Notes: a model not told the origin generated them from the letters alone. 64,000 nt of DNA from Streptomyces sp. WM6386 (GCF_000972385.1 NZ_JXTE01000037.1:1-64000); one strand, 5' to 3'. Numbered from the stretch's first letter, positions 34,639 to 46,967 are shown. Numbers and translations: made by a program.

Positions 34639-35624
34639 TCGACGTCTCCGATCTTCAGCATCTGACGCATGTAGACCGCGACCACGCCGAGCAGGAGCAG
34701 CACGGTGAGCAGGGCGATCGCCGAGCCCTGGGCGTAGTCGTTGACCACGAAGGCACGGTCGTAGGAGTAGGTGGTGAGGAGCTGGAACTCGGCCTCCGGA
34801 TGCCCGTTGCGCATCACGAAGACCTGCGGGAAGACGCCCATGTCCCAGATGACCGAGAGCGTCGTGAGCATCACGATGATCGGCTTGAGGATGGGGAGGG
34901 TGACGAACCGGAAGACGCCCCAGGCGCCCGCGCCGTCGAGGCGGGCCGCCTCCTCCAGTTCGGCCGGGACCTGGGTGAGCCCGGCGCTGAGGGTGATCAC
35001 GACGAAGGGGACGGCTCCCCAGACCACGAGCAGCATGATCACGGCCAGGCCCTGTGGTCCGCTGGCGAACCAGTTGTGGCCGACCATCTCGACCCCGGGC
35101 AACTTGCTGAGCAGCGCGTTGAGGATGCCGTAGTCCGCGTCGAAGAGCCACTTGAAGACGGTGGTGGCGACGATGATCGGCATGCCCCAGCTGGCCACGA
35201 GGGCGATGTTGACGAGGGTCTTCACCCAGCCGGAGACCCGCTGGAGCAGCAGCGCGATCAGCATGCCGGCGACCATGGTGAAGATGACGCAGCCGGCCGC
35301 GAAGACGACCGTGCGCACGACGACCGCCCAGAAATCGCTGTCGCCCAGCACCTTGCTGAAGTTGTCGAATCCGACCGACTCGGCCGGCTTGAAGCCCCAC
35401 AGCTGGGACTGCCCGAACTCCTGGAAGGACAGGGTGACCAGGCGGACCAGCGGATAGCCGAGGACGAGCGCCAGGATCAGCAGACAGGGGGCGAGCAGCA
35501 GCCAGGGGGTGCCGGCGCCGCCGGGGCTGCGCCTTCTGGATGGCTTCTTCCCCACGGCCGGTGCTGGTGGTGGTGACTGCCGCGCCGGCGGCACTTTGGC
35601 AGTGGTCGTGTCTGCGGCACTCAT
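34635..35624 (-). CDS. dasB: Chitobiose ABC transporter permease DasB
   Basis: The 329-aa MalF-type permease has an Ala/Pro-rich cytoplasmic N-terminus (residues 1-37), about six transmembrane segments and the EAA loop ELEEAARLDGAGAWGVFRFVTLPIL. It starts at ATG 35624, 77 bases after dasA, beyond a hairpin that probably reduces read-through from dasA. Confidence 0.95.
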   Translation of the reverse strand: MSAADTTTAKVPPARQSPPPAPAVGKKPSRRRSPGGAGTPWLLLAPCLLILALVLGYPLVRLVTLSFQEFGQSQLWGFKPAESVGFDNFSKVLGDSDFWAVVVRTVVFAAGCVIFTMVAGMLIALLLQRVSGWVKTLVNIALVASWGMPIIVATTVFKWLFDADYGILNALLSKLPGVEMVGHNWFASGPQGLAVIMLLVVWGAVPFVVITLSAGLTQVPAELEEAARLDGAGAWGVFRFVTLPILKPIIVMLTTLSVIWDMGVFPQVFVMRNGHPEAEFQLLTTYSYDRAFVVNDYAQGSAIALLTVLLLLGVVAVYMRQMLKIGDVE

Positions 35625-35665
35625 CCGCGCGCTCCTCAGCGGTCCCTCAGGTCGTACGAGAAGCA

Positions 35666-35691
35666 GGGCCCCGTCACGCTCAACGGGGCCC
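35666..35691 (-). terminator. Hairpin between dasA and dasB
   Basis: GGGCCCCGT (35666-35674) pairs with ACGGGGCCC (35683-35691) around an 8-base loop. Located right after dasA, it probably acts as a partial terminator that makes dasA mRNA more abundant than dasBC. Confidence 0.8.
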
Positions 35692-35700
35692 CGCCGATGG

Positions 35701-36984
35701 TCACTTGGTGTTGATGACCTTGTCGATCGCGGCGTCCGCTTCCTTCGCGGCGTCCTCGACCGACTTCTTGCCGGTGCCGATGGACTGCAGCATGGTCTGC
35801 AGGACCTGGGCCTTCTCGACCTGGCCCCAGCCGGGCGCCATCGGGACGAACCAGTTGGACTCGGCCGCGGTGGCCGGGACCGCCGTCGCCGGGTCGTTCT
35901 TCAGGGTGGCGAGGTCGGTCTTGTTGTTGGGCAGGTTGCCCTTGGCCATCAGGCCCTTCTGGCCGGAGGAGCCGGTGAAGGCGTTGATCCACTCGGCGGC
36001 GACGGCCTGCGCGTCGGACTTCACCGGTACGGCGAGGTCGGAGCCGCCCAGGAAGACGGGAAGGTTCTTGCCGGACGGGCCGGGCATCACGAAGTTCTCG
36101 ACGTTGCCCTCGAGCTTGCCGGTCTTGTCGTTCTCCTTCGCCGCGGCGGTGGCGCCCTCCCAGGCGGGGGCGAAGATCATGCCGGACTTGCCCTGGCCGT
36201 AGACGATGTAGCGGTCGGACTCGTCCTTGGTCTTGTCGCCGTGCATGTACGTGTCGACGACGTTCTGGAACGCCTTCAGGCCCTTGACGGACTCGGGCGA
36301 GGAGAGGTTGGCCTTCCACTGGCCGCCGGACTCGACGGCGATGGAGCCGCCGGCGTCGTAGACGAAGGACATGGCCGCGTACCAGTCACGGGTGGGCTGG
36401 TACCAGGCGTTGAACTTGTCGCCCTCCTTCTTCTGGACCTTGTCCAGGGCGGCGGTGAGCTCGTCGTAGGTCTTCGGGGTGGACTTGACGCCGACCGAGG
36501 CGAAGAGGTCCTTGCGCCAGTTGGCGACACGGCCACCGGCGTAGTAAGGGACGCCGTAGGTCTTGCCGTCGTAGGTCACCGAGGCCTTGAGGCCGTCCAG
36601 CCAGGCGCCCGAGTTGTCGAACTTCGCCGCGTCGACGGGCGCGAAGGCACCCTTGACCATGTAGCTCAGCATCTCGGTGTTGCCCATCTCGACCACGTCG
36701 GGGGCCTTGTCGGTGGCGAGGACCGCGTCGAGCTTGGCGTTCTTGTCCGGCCAGCCGTAGTACTCGTGCTTGATCTTGATGCCGGGGTGCTTCTTCACGA
36801 TCGCCGCATCGGCGGCCTTCACCAGCTCGGGCCAGTTGTTCTGCGCGTCCACGGTGAGCCAGACGGTCAGTTCCTTGGCGTCGGCGCCGCTGTTGTCCGA
36901 GCTGCCGCTGTCACTGTCCCCACATGCCGCGATGGAGACCATCATGCCCGCGATACCGATCGCGGCTATCAGCTTGCGCTTCAC
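35701..36984 (-). CDS. dasA: Chitobiose-binding lipoprotein DasA
   Basis: The 427-aa extracellular sugar-binding lipoprotein has a signal peptide MKRKLIAAIGIAGMMVSIAAC with lipidated Cys21, then an SBP_bac_1 fold. It binds N,N'-diacetylchitobiose for the DasBC permease and links chitin use to development in Streptomyces. GTG 36984 has GAGGAGGG upstream. Two dre-like sites lie 70-110 bp upstream, so DasR represses it until glucosamine-6-phosphate accumulates. Confidence 0.96.
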   Translation of the reverse strand: MKRKLIAAIGIAGMMVSIAACGDSDSGSSDNSGADAKELTVWLTVDAQNNWPELVKAADAAIVKKHPGIKIKHEYYGWPDKNAKLDAVLATDKAPDVVEMGNTEMLSYMVKGAFAPVDAAKFDNSGAWLDGLKASVTYDGKTYGVPYYAGGRVANWRKDLFASVGVKSTPKTYDELTAALDKVQKKEGDKFNAWYQPTRDWYAAMSFVYDAGGSIAVESGGQWKANLSSPESVKGLKAFQNVVDTYMHGDKTKDESDRYIVYGQGKSGMIFAPAWEGATAAAKENDKTGKLEGNVENFVMPGPSGKNLPVFLGGSDLAVPVKSDAQAVAAEWINAFTGSSGQKGLMAKGNLPNNKTDLATLKNDPATAVPATAAESNWFVPMAPGWGQVEKAQVLQTMLQSIGTGKKSVEDAAKEADAAIDKVINTK

Positions 36985-37055
36985 GCCACCCTCCTCAGGG
37001 ATGCCACAAACCCCCCTGCCTCCCCGCACGAGCGTTGGGCCGGGACCTGGACCAA

Positions 37056-37091
37056 TGGTGTAGACCAGTACCGGGAGCTTGGACCAGACCA
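37056..37091. promoter_or_regulatory. Two DasR operators upstream of dasA
   Basis: TGGTGTAGACCA (37056-37067, 11 of 12 dre-core positions) and TGGACCAGACCA (37080-37091, 10 of 12) are 24 bp apart. Confidence 0.88.
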
Positions 37092-37203
37092 TGGAGCCTG
37101 TCAAGGGTGTCCGAATAGGCTCTGACCAGCCGTTATCCGACCTACATATGCAAGAACCTTTAAGTAAGAAGCCAGCGAAATCAGCGCCGCCGGAGTACTG
37201 TCT

Positions 37204-38070
<867 letters not shown>

Positions 38071-38082
38071 GAGCGCCCGAAC

Positions 38083-38138
38083 GGGCGCGGGGCTGTGTCG
38101 ATATGCGGCTCCGCCGCGCGGGCGCGACCAGCCACGAC
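38083..38138 (+). repeat. Dispersed palindromic repeat, copy 2
   Basis: Plus-orientation copy between dasR and the cstA-like gene, almost identical to copies at 42582 and 52116. Confidence 0.85.
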
Positions 38139-38222
38139 GGCGCCGCAGCCGCACGACGGCCCCACGGCCCCCAGCGGAGCGTTACCGCACGCGGTGTAGC
38201 GCAAGCGCGCATCCTGCTCTAC

Positions 38223-38254
38223 GGTCCTCCCGTCTCCGTATGGACGGGAGGACC
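38223..38254 (+). promoter_or_regulatory. 12-bp hairpin that sequesters the cstA ribosome-binding site
   Basis: GGTCCTCCCGTC (38223-38234) pairs perfectly with GACGGGAGGACC (38243-38254) around an 8-base loop; the second arm contains the GGGAGGA Shine-Dalgarno sequence of the gene starting at 38260. Folded mRNA should therefore translate poorly. Confidence 0.75.
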
Positions 38255-38259
38255 GCGCT

Positions 38260-40369
<2,110 letters not shown>

Positions 40370-40398
<29 letters not shown>

Positions 40399-40570
40399 GG
40401 GTGTGCGCTGGTACGTGCGGGAGCTGACCGACGAGTCGGCTTACGACCGCTATGTCGCGCACGTCCGCCGGGACCATCCGCAGGCGGACGTGCCGACCCG
40501 GCGGGCGTTCGAGCGGATGCGGACGGACCGCCAGGAGGCCGACCCGCGCCAGGGGTTCCGCTGCTGCTGA
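40370..40570 (+). CDS. YbdD/YjiX-family small protein
   Basis: The 66-aa protein has the family motif WYVRELTDESAYDRYVAHVRRDHP and ends with RCC. It is the conserved partner encoded after CstA, overlapping it by 29 bases; its role in transport is not established. Start ATG 40370. Confidence 0.9.
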
Positions 40571-40647
40571 CACCGATGTCGGACCTGTTGTCGCACCTTC
40601 ACCGAATCGACATACCGATATGCGGACGAGGTCTTCCGCTCCTGTCA

Positions 40648-40682
40648 CACCGTGACCTAGATTGCCTGCGCGTTACACGGTG
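40648..40682. promoter_or_regulatory. CACCGTG inverted repeat upstream of the DUF3311/SSS pair
   Basis: CACCGTG (40648-40654) and CACGGTG (40676-40682) face each other across 21 bases in the 137-bp gap before the symporter operon. They may be an operator; the match is short, so confidence is low. Confidence 0.35.
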
Positions 40683-40707
40683 ATCAGTGAGGGATCGGAG
40701 CCGCCGC

Positions 40708-40965
40708 ATGTCAACAGATTCGCCCGAGGCCAGACCAGCGGTGGTGACACCCGTGCGGGTCGTCATCGCCCTGTGCCTCCTGGCACCGTTCGTCGCCATG
40801 CTGTGGGTCGACTCGTACGCCAAGGTCGACCCCACGTTCATCGGCATCCCGTTCTTCTACTGGTACCAGATGCTGTGGGTGCTCATCTCCACCGCGCTGA
40901 CGATGGTCGCGTACCAGCTGTGGCAGCGTGACCAGCGCGCCCGCCGGGAAGGTGCCTCCAAGTGA
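40708..40965 (+). CDS. DUF3311 small membrane subunit
   Basis: The 85-aa protein has two transmembrane helices (VRVVIALCLLAPFVAMLWV and WYQMLWVLISTALTMVAYQLW) and matches DUF3311, the small protein always found before SSS-type monocarboxylate symporters. Start ATG 40708; the stop overlaps the symporter start as GTGA. Confidence 0.88.
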   Translation: MSTDSPEARPAVVTPVRVVIALCLLAPFVAMLWVDSYAKVDPTFIGIPFFYWYQMLWVLISTALTMVAYQLWQRDQRARREGASK

Positions 40966-42572
40966 ACGACGGCGTGAACGGCGTGGCACTCGCCGTCTTC
41001 ATCATCTTCTTCCTGGCCGTCACGGTCATGGGCTTCCTGGCCTCGCGCTGGCGCAAGGCCGAGAACGAACACACGCTGGACGAATGGGGCCTGGGCGGCC
41101 GGTCGTTCGGCACCTGGATCACCTGGTTCCTGCTCGGCGGCGACCTCTACACGGCGTACACCTTCGTCGCCGTACCGGCGGCGATCTACGCGGCGGGCGC
41201 GGCCGGCTTCTTCGCGGTGCCGTACACGATCCTCGTCTACCCGCTGATCTTCACCTTCCTGCCCCGGCTCTGGTCGGTCTCCCACAAGCACGGCTATGTG
41301 ACGACGTCCGACTTCGTGCGCGGCCGGTGGGGCTCCAAGGGCCTGTCGCTGGCGGTGGCCGTCACGGGCATCCTGGCGACGATGCCCTACATCGCCCTCC
41401 AACTCGTCGGCATCCAGGCGGTGCTGGACGTGATGGGCGTCGGCGGCGGGGAGAACACCAACTGGTTCGTGAAGGACCTCCCGCTCCTCATCGCCTTCGG
41501 TGTGCTGGCGGCGTACACCTACTCCTCGGGTCTGCGTGCCCCCGCGATGATCGCGTTCGTGAAGGACACCCTGATCTACATCGTCATCGCGGTGGCGATC
41601 ATCTACATCCCGATCAAGCTGGGCGGGTTCGACGAGATCTTCGGCGCGGCGAACGACAAGTACACCGCCGCCAAGGCGGGCGGCCTGGTCCCGCCCGCGG
41701 CGGGCCAATGGACGTACGCCACGCTGGCGTTGGGCTCCGCGCTCGCGCTGTTCATGTACCCGCACTCGATCACCGCGACGCTCTCCTCCAAGAGCCGTGA
41801 GGTGATCCGCCGCAACACCACGATCCTGCCGCTGTACTCGCTGATGCTGGGCCTGCTCGCCCTGCTGGGCTTCATGGCGATCGCGTCCGGAGTCGACGTC
41901 ACCAACCCGCAGTTGGCGATCCCGCAGCTCTTCGAGGACATGTTCCCGAGCTGGTTCGCGGGCGTGGCCTTCGCGGCGATCGGCATCGGCGCGCTGGTAC
42001 CGGCGGCGATCATGTCCATCGCGGCCGCGAACCTCTTCACCCGCAACATCTACAAGGACTTCATCAAGCCGGACGCGACGCCGGAGCAGGAGACGAAGAT
42101 CTCCAAGCTGGTCTCGCTGCTGGTGAAGGTGGGCGCCCTGGTCTTCGTCCTCACCATGGACAAGACGGTCGCCATCAACTTCCAGCTCCTGGGCGGCATC
42201 TGGATCCTCCAGACCTTCCCGACGCTGGTCGGCGGCCTGTTCACCCGCTGGTTCCACCGCTGGGCGCTGCTCGCGGGCTGGGCGGTCGGCATGATCTACG
42301 GCACCGTCGCGGCGTACGGCGTGGCCTCCCCCACGCAGAAGCACTTCGGCGGCTCGTCGAAGGAGATCCCGGGCATCGGCGAGATCGGCTACATCGGCCT
42401 GACGGCGTTCCTGCTCAACGTGGTGGTCGCGGTGGTCCTCACGTTCGTCCTGAGGGCCGCGAAGGCCCCCGAGGGCGTCGACGAGACCCGCCCCGAGGAC
42501 TACACGGCGGACGCGGGCGACCCGGGCGTACAGGTGGAGCTGCCGCCGGCGACTGCAGACTCCGCTCACTGA
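40962..42572 (+). CDS. Sodium:solute symporter, probable monocarboxylate (MctP/MctC-like) transporter
   Basis: The 536-aa SSS-family protein has about 13 transmembrane segments, with the family opening EWGLGGRSFGTWITWFLLGGDLYTAYTF and a later ANLFTRNIYKDF region. Relatives with a DUF3311 partner transport acetate, propionate or pyruvate. GTG 40962 overlaps the previous stop (GTGA), so the two are translationally coupled. A hairpin terminator follows. Two carboxylate importers (this and CstA) lie side by side. Confidence 0.9.
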   Translation: MNDGVNGVALAVFIIFFLAVTVMGFLASRWRKAENEHTLDEWGLGGRSFGTWITWFLLGGDLYTAYTFVAVPAAIYAAGAAGFFAVPYTILVYPLIFTFLPRLWSVSHKHGYVTTSDFVRGRWGSKGLSLAVAVTGILATMPYIALQLVGIQAVLDVMGVGGGENTNWFVKDLPLLIAFGVLAAYTYSSGLRAPAMIAFVKDTLIYIVIAVAIIYIPIKLGGFDEIFGAANDKYTAAKAGGLVPPAAGQWTYATLALGSALALFMYPHSITATLSSKSREVIRRNTTILPLYSLMLGLLALLGFMAIASGVDVTNPQLAIPQLFEDMFPSWFAGVAFAAIGIGALVPAAIMSIAAANLFTRNIYKDFIKPDATPEQETKISKLVSLLVKVGALVFVLTMDKTVAINFQLLGGIWILQTFPTLVGGLFTRWFHRWALLAGWAVGMIYGTVAAYGVASPTQKHFGGSSKEIPGIGEIGYIGLTAFLLNVVVAVVLTFVLRAAKAPEGVDETRPEDYTADAGDPGVQVELPPATADSAH

Positions 42573-42581
42573 AGAGACCCA

Positions 42582-42637
42582 GGGGCGCGGGGCTGTATCG
42601 ATATGCGGCTCCGCCGCGTGGGCGCGACCAGCCACGA
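42582..42637 (+). repeat. Dispersed palindromic repeat, copy 3
   Basis: Plus-orientation copy just after the symporter gene. Confidence 0.85.
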
Positions 42638-42647
42638 ACCACCCGCA

Positions 42648-42682
42648 GCGGGCCGCCGACAGCACCACCAACGGCGGCCCGC
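42648..42682 (+). terminator. Terminator of the symporter operon
   Basis: GCGGGCCGCC (42648-42657) pairs with GGCGGCCCGC (42673-42682) around a 15-base loop and is followed by TTTCG. Confidence 0.75.
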
Positions 42683-42702
42683 TTTCGTGCACACTCACCT
42701 GC

Positions 42703-43206
42703 ATGGACATAGAGATCCGGCCGGCGAAACCCACCGAGTACGCCGTCATCGGCGAGATCACAGCCCAGGCCTACCTGCTGGACGACCTCCTCACGTTCGG
42801 CGAGAGCGACTGGTACCTGGGCGAGTTGAGAGACGTCGCCAAACGAGCCGCGGCGGCCGAGGTAGTCGTGGCCCTCCTCGGCGGCGAGCCGATCGGCACC
42901 GTCACCTACGTCCCCGCCGGCGGCCCCATGGCCAACCTCGCCCGCCCCGGAGAGGCCGAGATCCGCATGCTGGCCGTGTCCCGGGCGGCCCGCGGCAGAG
43001 GAGCCGGCGAAGCCCTCGTCCGCGCCTGCATCGACCGGGCCAGAGCAGCCGACGACTGCACCGGCATGGTCCTGTCGACCCAGCAGATCATGCACGCCGC
43101 GCACCGCATCTACGAGCGTCTCGGATTCACCCGCGCCCCCGCACGCGACTGGGACCCGATCCAGGGCGTCGAGTTCACGCTTCTCACCTACGAGTTGACT
43201 CTCTGA
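42703..43206 (+). CDS. GNAT-family N-acetyltransferase
   Basis: The 167-aa protein has the acetyl-CoA motif IRMLAVSRAARGRGAGEAL and the C-terminal HAAHRIYERLGFTRAPARDW. The substrate is unknown. Start ATG 42703 lies between the symporter terminator and the B12 riboswitch, so it is probably transcribed from its own promoter. Confidence 0.87.
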   Translation: MDIEIRPAKPTEYAVIGEITAQAYLLDDLLTFGESDWYLGELRDVAKRAAAAEVVVALLGGEPIGTVTYVPAGGPMANLARPGEAEIRMLAVSRAARGRGAGEALVRACIDRARAADDCTGMVLSTQQIMHAAHRIYERLGFTRAPARDWDPIQGVEFTLLTYELTL

Positions 43207-43239
43207 AGTCGCTGCGACACAACATCTAGGGGTGCCAAG

Positions 43240-43400
43240 AGAACCCGGCACAAGATGTATGCTCATGCTCGCTGTCGTCGCAGGGGAATCCGGTGCGAAT
43301 CCGGAACTGTCCCGCAACGGTGTACTCATGCGTGCATAAGCACATATGAGAGTCAGTCCGAGGACCTGTCGACAGTGCGCCCAGGCCGCCGTGGCCCGGG
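43240..43400 (+). ncRNA. Cobalamin (B12) riboswitch of nrdABS
   Basis: The leader holds conserved cobalamin-aptamer blocks: GGTGCGAATCC near 43292, ACTGTCCCGCAACGGTG near 43306-43322, and the B12 box AGTCAGTCCGAGGACCTG near 43350-43369. A similar riboswitch represses nrdABS in S. coelicolor when B12 is available, so that the B12-dependent NrdJ is used instead. The expression platform is probably the GC-rich stem-forming stretch 43385-43430 and the nrdA ribosome-binding site at 43498-43506. The boundaries are approximate. Confidence 0.9.
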
Positions 43401-43514
43401 TGCCAAGACGTCCGGGCCTCGTGGAGTGGGCCGGTGGACGCGACGCCCCGTGCGCTCGTGTGCTGCCCCCTGCCCTCCGCAAGGCCCCCGTGCCGAGCGA
43501 GGGAGAGCCCCCAC

Positions 43515-45884
43515 GTGACCATCGCGCCAGTCGACCCGGCTTCAGTGACGCAGGCGGAGACCGACGGTCCCGGTACCGCACTGCTGCGGACCCTGACCGA
43601 GCTGACCGCCGACCTCCCTGACGCCGACCCCGGACGGGTCGCCGCCGCCGCACTGCGCGGACGGTCCGCCCGGGCCGACGAGTCGGAGCTGCGCGAGCTG
43701 GCGACCGAGGCGGCCGCGGGGCTGATCTCCGAGGACCCCGCCTACTCCCGGCTCGCCGCCCGGCTGCTGACGATCAGCATCGCCGCCGAGGCCGCCTCGC
43801 AGGGCGTCACGACCTTCACCGAGTCGGTCGCGGTCGGCCACCGTGAGGGCCTGGTCGCGGACCGCACGGCGGAGTTCGTCCGGGTGCACGCCGTCCGGCT
43901 CGACGCCCTGATCGACGTGCACGCCGACGACCGCTTCGGCTACTTCGGTCTGCGCACCCTGCACAGCCGTTACCTCCTGCGGCACCCGATCACGCGCCAG
44001 GTCATCGAGACCCCCCAGCACTTCATGCTCCGGGTGGCGTCCGGCCTCGCCGAGGACGACACGGCCAGGGCCGTGGACGAAGTCGCCGCGCTCTACCGGC
44101 TCATGAGCCGCCTCGACTACCTCCCCTCCTCCCCCACGCTCTTCAACTCCGGCACCCGGCACCCCCAGATGTCGTCCTGCTACCTCCTCGACTCCCCGCT
44201 GGACGAGCTGGACTCCATCTACGACCGCTACCACCAGGTCGCCCGTCTCTCGAAGCACGCCGGCGGCATCGGACTGTCGTACTCCCGTATCCGCAGCCGC
44301 GGTTCGCTGATCCGCGGCACCAACGGGCACTCCAACGGCATCGTCCCGTTCCTGAAGACGCTCGACGCCTCGGTCGCCGCCGTGAACCAGGGCGGCCGGC
44401 GCAAGGGTGCGGCCGCGGTCTACCTGGAGACCTGGCACTCCGACATCGAGGAGTTCCTGGAGCTGCGGGACAACACCGGTGAGGACGCCCGGCGTACGCA
44501 CAACCTGAACCTCGCGCACTGGATCCCGGACGAGTTCATGCGCCGCGTGAACGCCGACGGCCAGTGGTCCCTGTTCTCCCCCGCCGACGTGCCCGAGCTG
44601 GTCGACCTGTGGGGCGCGGAGTTCGACGCGGCGTACCGCGAGGCGGAGGCGAACGGCCTCGCCAAGAAGACCATCCCGGCCCGTGACCTGTACGGCCGCA
44701 TGATGCGCACCCTCGCACAGACCGGCAACGGCTGGATGACCTTCAAGGACGCCGCCAACCGCACCGCCAACCAGACGGCCGAAGCGGGCAGCGTCGTCCA
44801 CTCGTCCAACCTCTGCACGGAGATCCTGGAGGTGACCGACGACGGGGAGACGGCGGTCTGCAACCTGGGATCCGTCAACCTCGGCGCGTTCGTCCTCGGC
44901 GACGACATCGACTGGGAGCGGCTGGACGAGACCGTCCGCACCGCCGTCACCTTCCTCGACCGGGTCGTCGACATCAACTTCTACCCGACCGAGCAGGCGG
45001 GCCGCTCCAACGCCCGCTGGCGGCCGGTGGGCCTGGGTGCGATGGGCCTGCAGGACGTCTTCTTCAAGCTGCGGCTGCCCTTCGACTCCCCGCAGGCCAA
45101 GGCGCTCTCCGCCCGTATCGCCGAGCGCATCATGCTCGCCGCGTACGAGGCCTCCGCCGACCTGGCCGAGCGCAACGGTCCGCTGCCGGCGTGGGAGAAG
45201 ACCCGTACCGCGAAGGGTGTCCTGCACCCCGACCACTACGACGTCGAGCTCACCTGGCCGGAGCGCTGGGCGGCGCTGCGGGAGCGTATCGCCGCGGTCG
45301 GCATGCGCAACTCGCTCCTGCTGGCGATCGCCCCCACGGCCACCATCGCGTCCATCGCGGGCGTGTACGAGTGCATCGAGCCGCAGGTCTCGAACCTCTT
45401 CAAGCGCGAGACGCTGTCCGGTGAGTTCCTCCAGGTCAACTCCTACCTGGTGGCCGAGTTGAAGCGGCTCGGCGTCTGGGACGCGCAGACCCGGGAGGCG
45501 CTGCGCGAGTCCAACGGCTCGGTGCAGGGCTTCACCTGGGTGCCGCAGGACGTCCGCGACCTGTACCGCACGGCCTGGGAGATCCCGCAGCGCGGCCTGA
45601 TCGACATGGCGGCGGACCGTACCCCGTTCCTCGACCAGTCGCAGTCCCTGAACCTGTTCCTGGAGACGCCGACCATCGGCAAGCTCTCCTCGATGTACGC
45701 GTACGCCTGGAAGCAGGGTCTGAAGACGACGTACTACCTGCGCTCGCGCCCGGCGACGAGGATCGCCCGCGCGGCCCAGGCGCAGGCCCAGCCCGAGAAG
45801 ACCATCCCCGTCCAGCAGGTGACCGCCGAAGAGGCCCTCGCCTGCTCCCTGGAAAACCCCGAGTCCTGCGAGGCCTGCCAGTAA
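43515..45884 (+). CDS. nrdA: Ribonucleotide reductase class Ia, large subunit
   Basis: The 789-aa alpha subunit reduces ribonucleoside diphosphates for DNA synthesis. Landmarks are MSSCYLLDSP and SNLCTEILEV (the active-site cysteines), LAIAPTATIASIAG, the radical-path tyrosines TTYYLRSR, and the C-terminal thiol pair ESCEACQ. Start GTG 43515 has GAGGGAGAG upstream; the frame from 43434 overlaps the riboswitch and lacks a site. nrdB follows with a TAATG overlap. It is repressed by B12 through the leader. Confidence 0.96.
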   Translation: MTIAPVDPASVTQAETDGPGTALLRTLTELTADLPDADPGRVAAAALRGRSARADESELRELATEAAAGLISEDPAYSRLAARLLTISIAAEAASQGVTTFTESVAVGHREGLVADRTAEFVRVHAVRLDALIDVHADDRFGYFGLRTLHSRYLLRHPITRQVIETPQHFMLRVASGLAEDDTARAVDEVAALYRLMSRLDYLPSSPTLFNSGTRHPQMSSCYLLDSPLDELDSIYDRYHQVARLSKHAGGIGLSYSRIRSRGSLIRGTNGHSNGIVPFLKTLDASVAAVNQGGRRKGAAAVYLETWHSDIEEFLELRDNTGEDARRTHNLNLAHWIPDEFMRRVNADGQWSLFSPADVPELVDLWGAEFDAAYREAEANGLAKKTIPARDLYGRMMRTLAQTGNGWMTFKDAANRTANQTAEAGSVVHSSNLCTEILEVTDDGETAVCNLGSVNLGAFVLGDDIDWERLDETVRTAVTFLDRVVDINFYPTEQAGRSNARWRPVGLGAMGLQDVFFKLRLPFDSPQAKALSARIAERIMLAAYEASADLAERNGPLPAWEKTRTAKGVLHPDHYDVELTWPERWAALRERIAAVGMRNSLLLAIAPTATIASIAGVYECIEPQVSNLFKRETLSGEFLQVNSYLVAELKRLGVWDAQTREALRESNGSVQGFTWVPQDVRDLYRTAWEIPQRGLIDMAADRTPFLDQSQSLNLFLETPTIGKLSSMYAYAWKQGLKTTYYLRSRPATRIARAAQAQAQPEKTIPVQQVTAEEALACSLENPESCEACQ

Positions 45885-46912
45885 TGACCAGCGAAGCCAA
45901 GGCTGCACCTTCCAAAAACCTGCTCGACCCGGGCTTCGAGCTGACCCTCCGCCCCATGCGCTACCCCGACTTCTACGAGCGCTACCGGGACGCCATCAAG
46001 AACACCTGGACCGTCGAGGAGGTCGACCTCCACTCGGACGTCGCCGACCTGGCGAAGCTGTCCGAGGGCGAGCAGCACATGATCGGCCGGCTGGTCGCGT
46101 TCTTCGCGACGGGCGACTCGATCGTGGCGAACAACCTCGTGCTGACCCTCTACAAGCACATCAACTCCCCGGAGGCGCGCCTGTACCTGTCGCGCCAGCT
46201 CTTCGAGGAGGCCGTGCACGTCCAGTTCTATCTGACCCTCCTGGACACCTACCTCCCCGACCCGGCGGACCGTGCGGCCGCCTTCGACGCGGTGGAGAAC
46301 ATCCCCTCCATCCGTGAGAAGGCCGAGTTCTGCTTCAAGTGGATGGACTCGGTCGAGAAGCTGGACCGCCTGGAGACCAAGGCCGACCGCCGCCGCTTCC
46401 TCCTCAACCTGATCTGCTTCGCCGCGTGCATCGAGGGCCTCTTCTTCTACGGCGCCTTCGCCTACGTCTACTGGTTCCGCAGCCGGGGCCTGCTGCACGG
46501 TCTGGCGACGGGGACCAACTGGGTCTTCCGGGACGAGACTTGCCATATGAACGCCGCGTTCGCCGTGGTCGACACCGTTCGTAAGGAAGAACCTGACCTC
46601 TTCGATGACGAACTGGACCAGCAGATCACCGACATGATCCGCGAAGCCGTCGAGGCCGAGCTGCAGTTCGGGCGCGACCTGTGCGGTGACGGCCTGCCGG
46701 GCATGAACACCGAGTCGATGCGCCAGTATTTGGAATGCGTTGCTGACGAACGACTCGTACGTCTTGGCCTGAAGCCGGTCTACGGCTCCGAGAACCCCTT
46801 CTCCTTCATGGAGCTGCAGGGCGTCCAGGAGCTGACCAACTTCTTCGAGCGGCGGCCGTCCGCGTACCAGGTCGCCGTGGAGGGCACGGTCGACCTGGAC
46901 GAGGACTTCTGA
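45884..46912 (+). CDS. nrdB: Ribonucleotide reductase class Ia, small subunit
   Basis: The 342-aa beta subunit houses the di-iron/tyrosyl radical cofactor. It shows metal-ligand helices with FEEAVHVQFY and FRDETCHMNAAFAVVD, and a C-terminal tail (TVDLDEDF) that contacts NrdA. ATG 45884 overlaps the nrdA stop (TAATG), so the subunits are made together. A possible terminator or regulatory hairpin begins 14 bases after the stop. Confidence 0.96.
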   Translation: MTSEAKAAPSKNLLDPGFELTLRPMRYPDFYERYRDAIKNTWTVEEVDLHSDVADLAKLSEGEQHMIGRLVAFFATGDSIVANNLVLTLYKHINSPEARLYLSRQLFEEAVHVQFYLTLLDTYLPDPADRAAAFDAVENIPSIREKAEFCFKWMDSVEKLDRLETKADRRRFLLNLICFAACIEGLFFYGAFAYVYWFRSRGLLHGLATGTNWVFRDETCHMNAAFAVVDTVRKEEPDLFDDELDQQITDMIREAVEAELQFGRDLCGDGLPGMNTESMRQYLECVADERLVRLGLKPVYGSENPFSFMELQGVQELTNFFERRPSAYQVAVEGTVDLDEDF

Positions 46913-46925
46913 CCGAGGATCGTGG

Positions 46926-46967
46926 ATCCCTCCTCGCCGCTGTTACGTCACATCGGTGAGGAGGGAT
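46926..46967 (+). promoter_or_regulatory. Hairpin that sequesters the ribosome-binding site of the lipoprotein gene
   Basis: ATCCCTCCTC (46926-46935) is perfectly complementary to GAGGAGGGAT (46958-46967), which contains the Shine-Dalgarno sequence of the gene at 46973. It also lies where an nrdB terminator would be expected, so it could do either job. Confidence 0.6.

Noticed and set aside
40857..42761. 634-aa open frame on the minus strand
   Set aside because: Antisense to the SSS symporter; highly charged translation with no membrane or domain signal.
43542..45908. 788-aa open frame on the minus strand
   Set aside because: It lies entirely antisense to nrdA, which has clear family motifs; low-complexity translation, a high-GC shadow frame.
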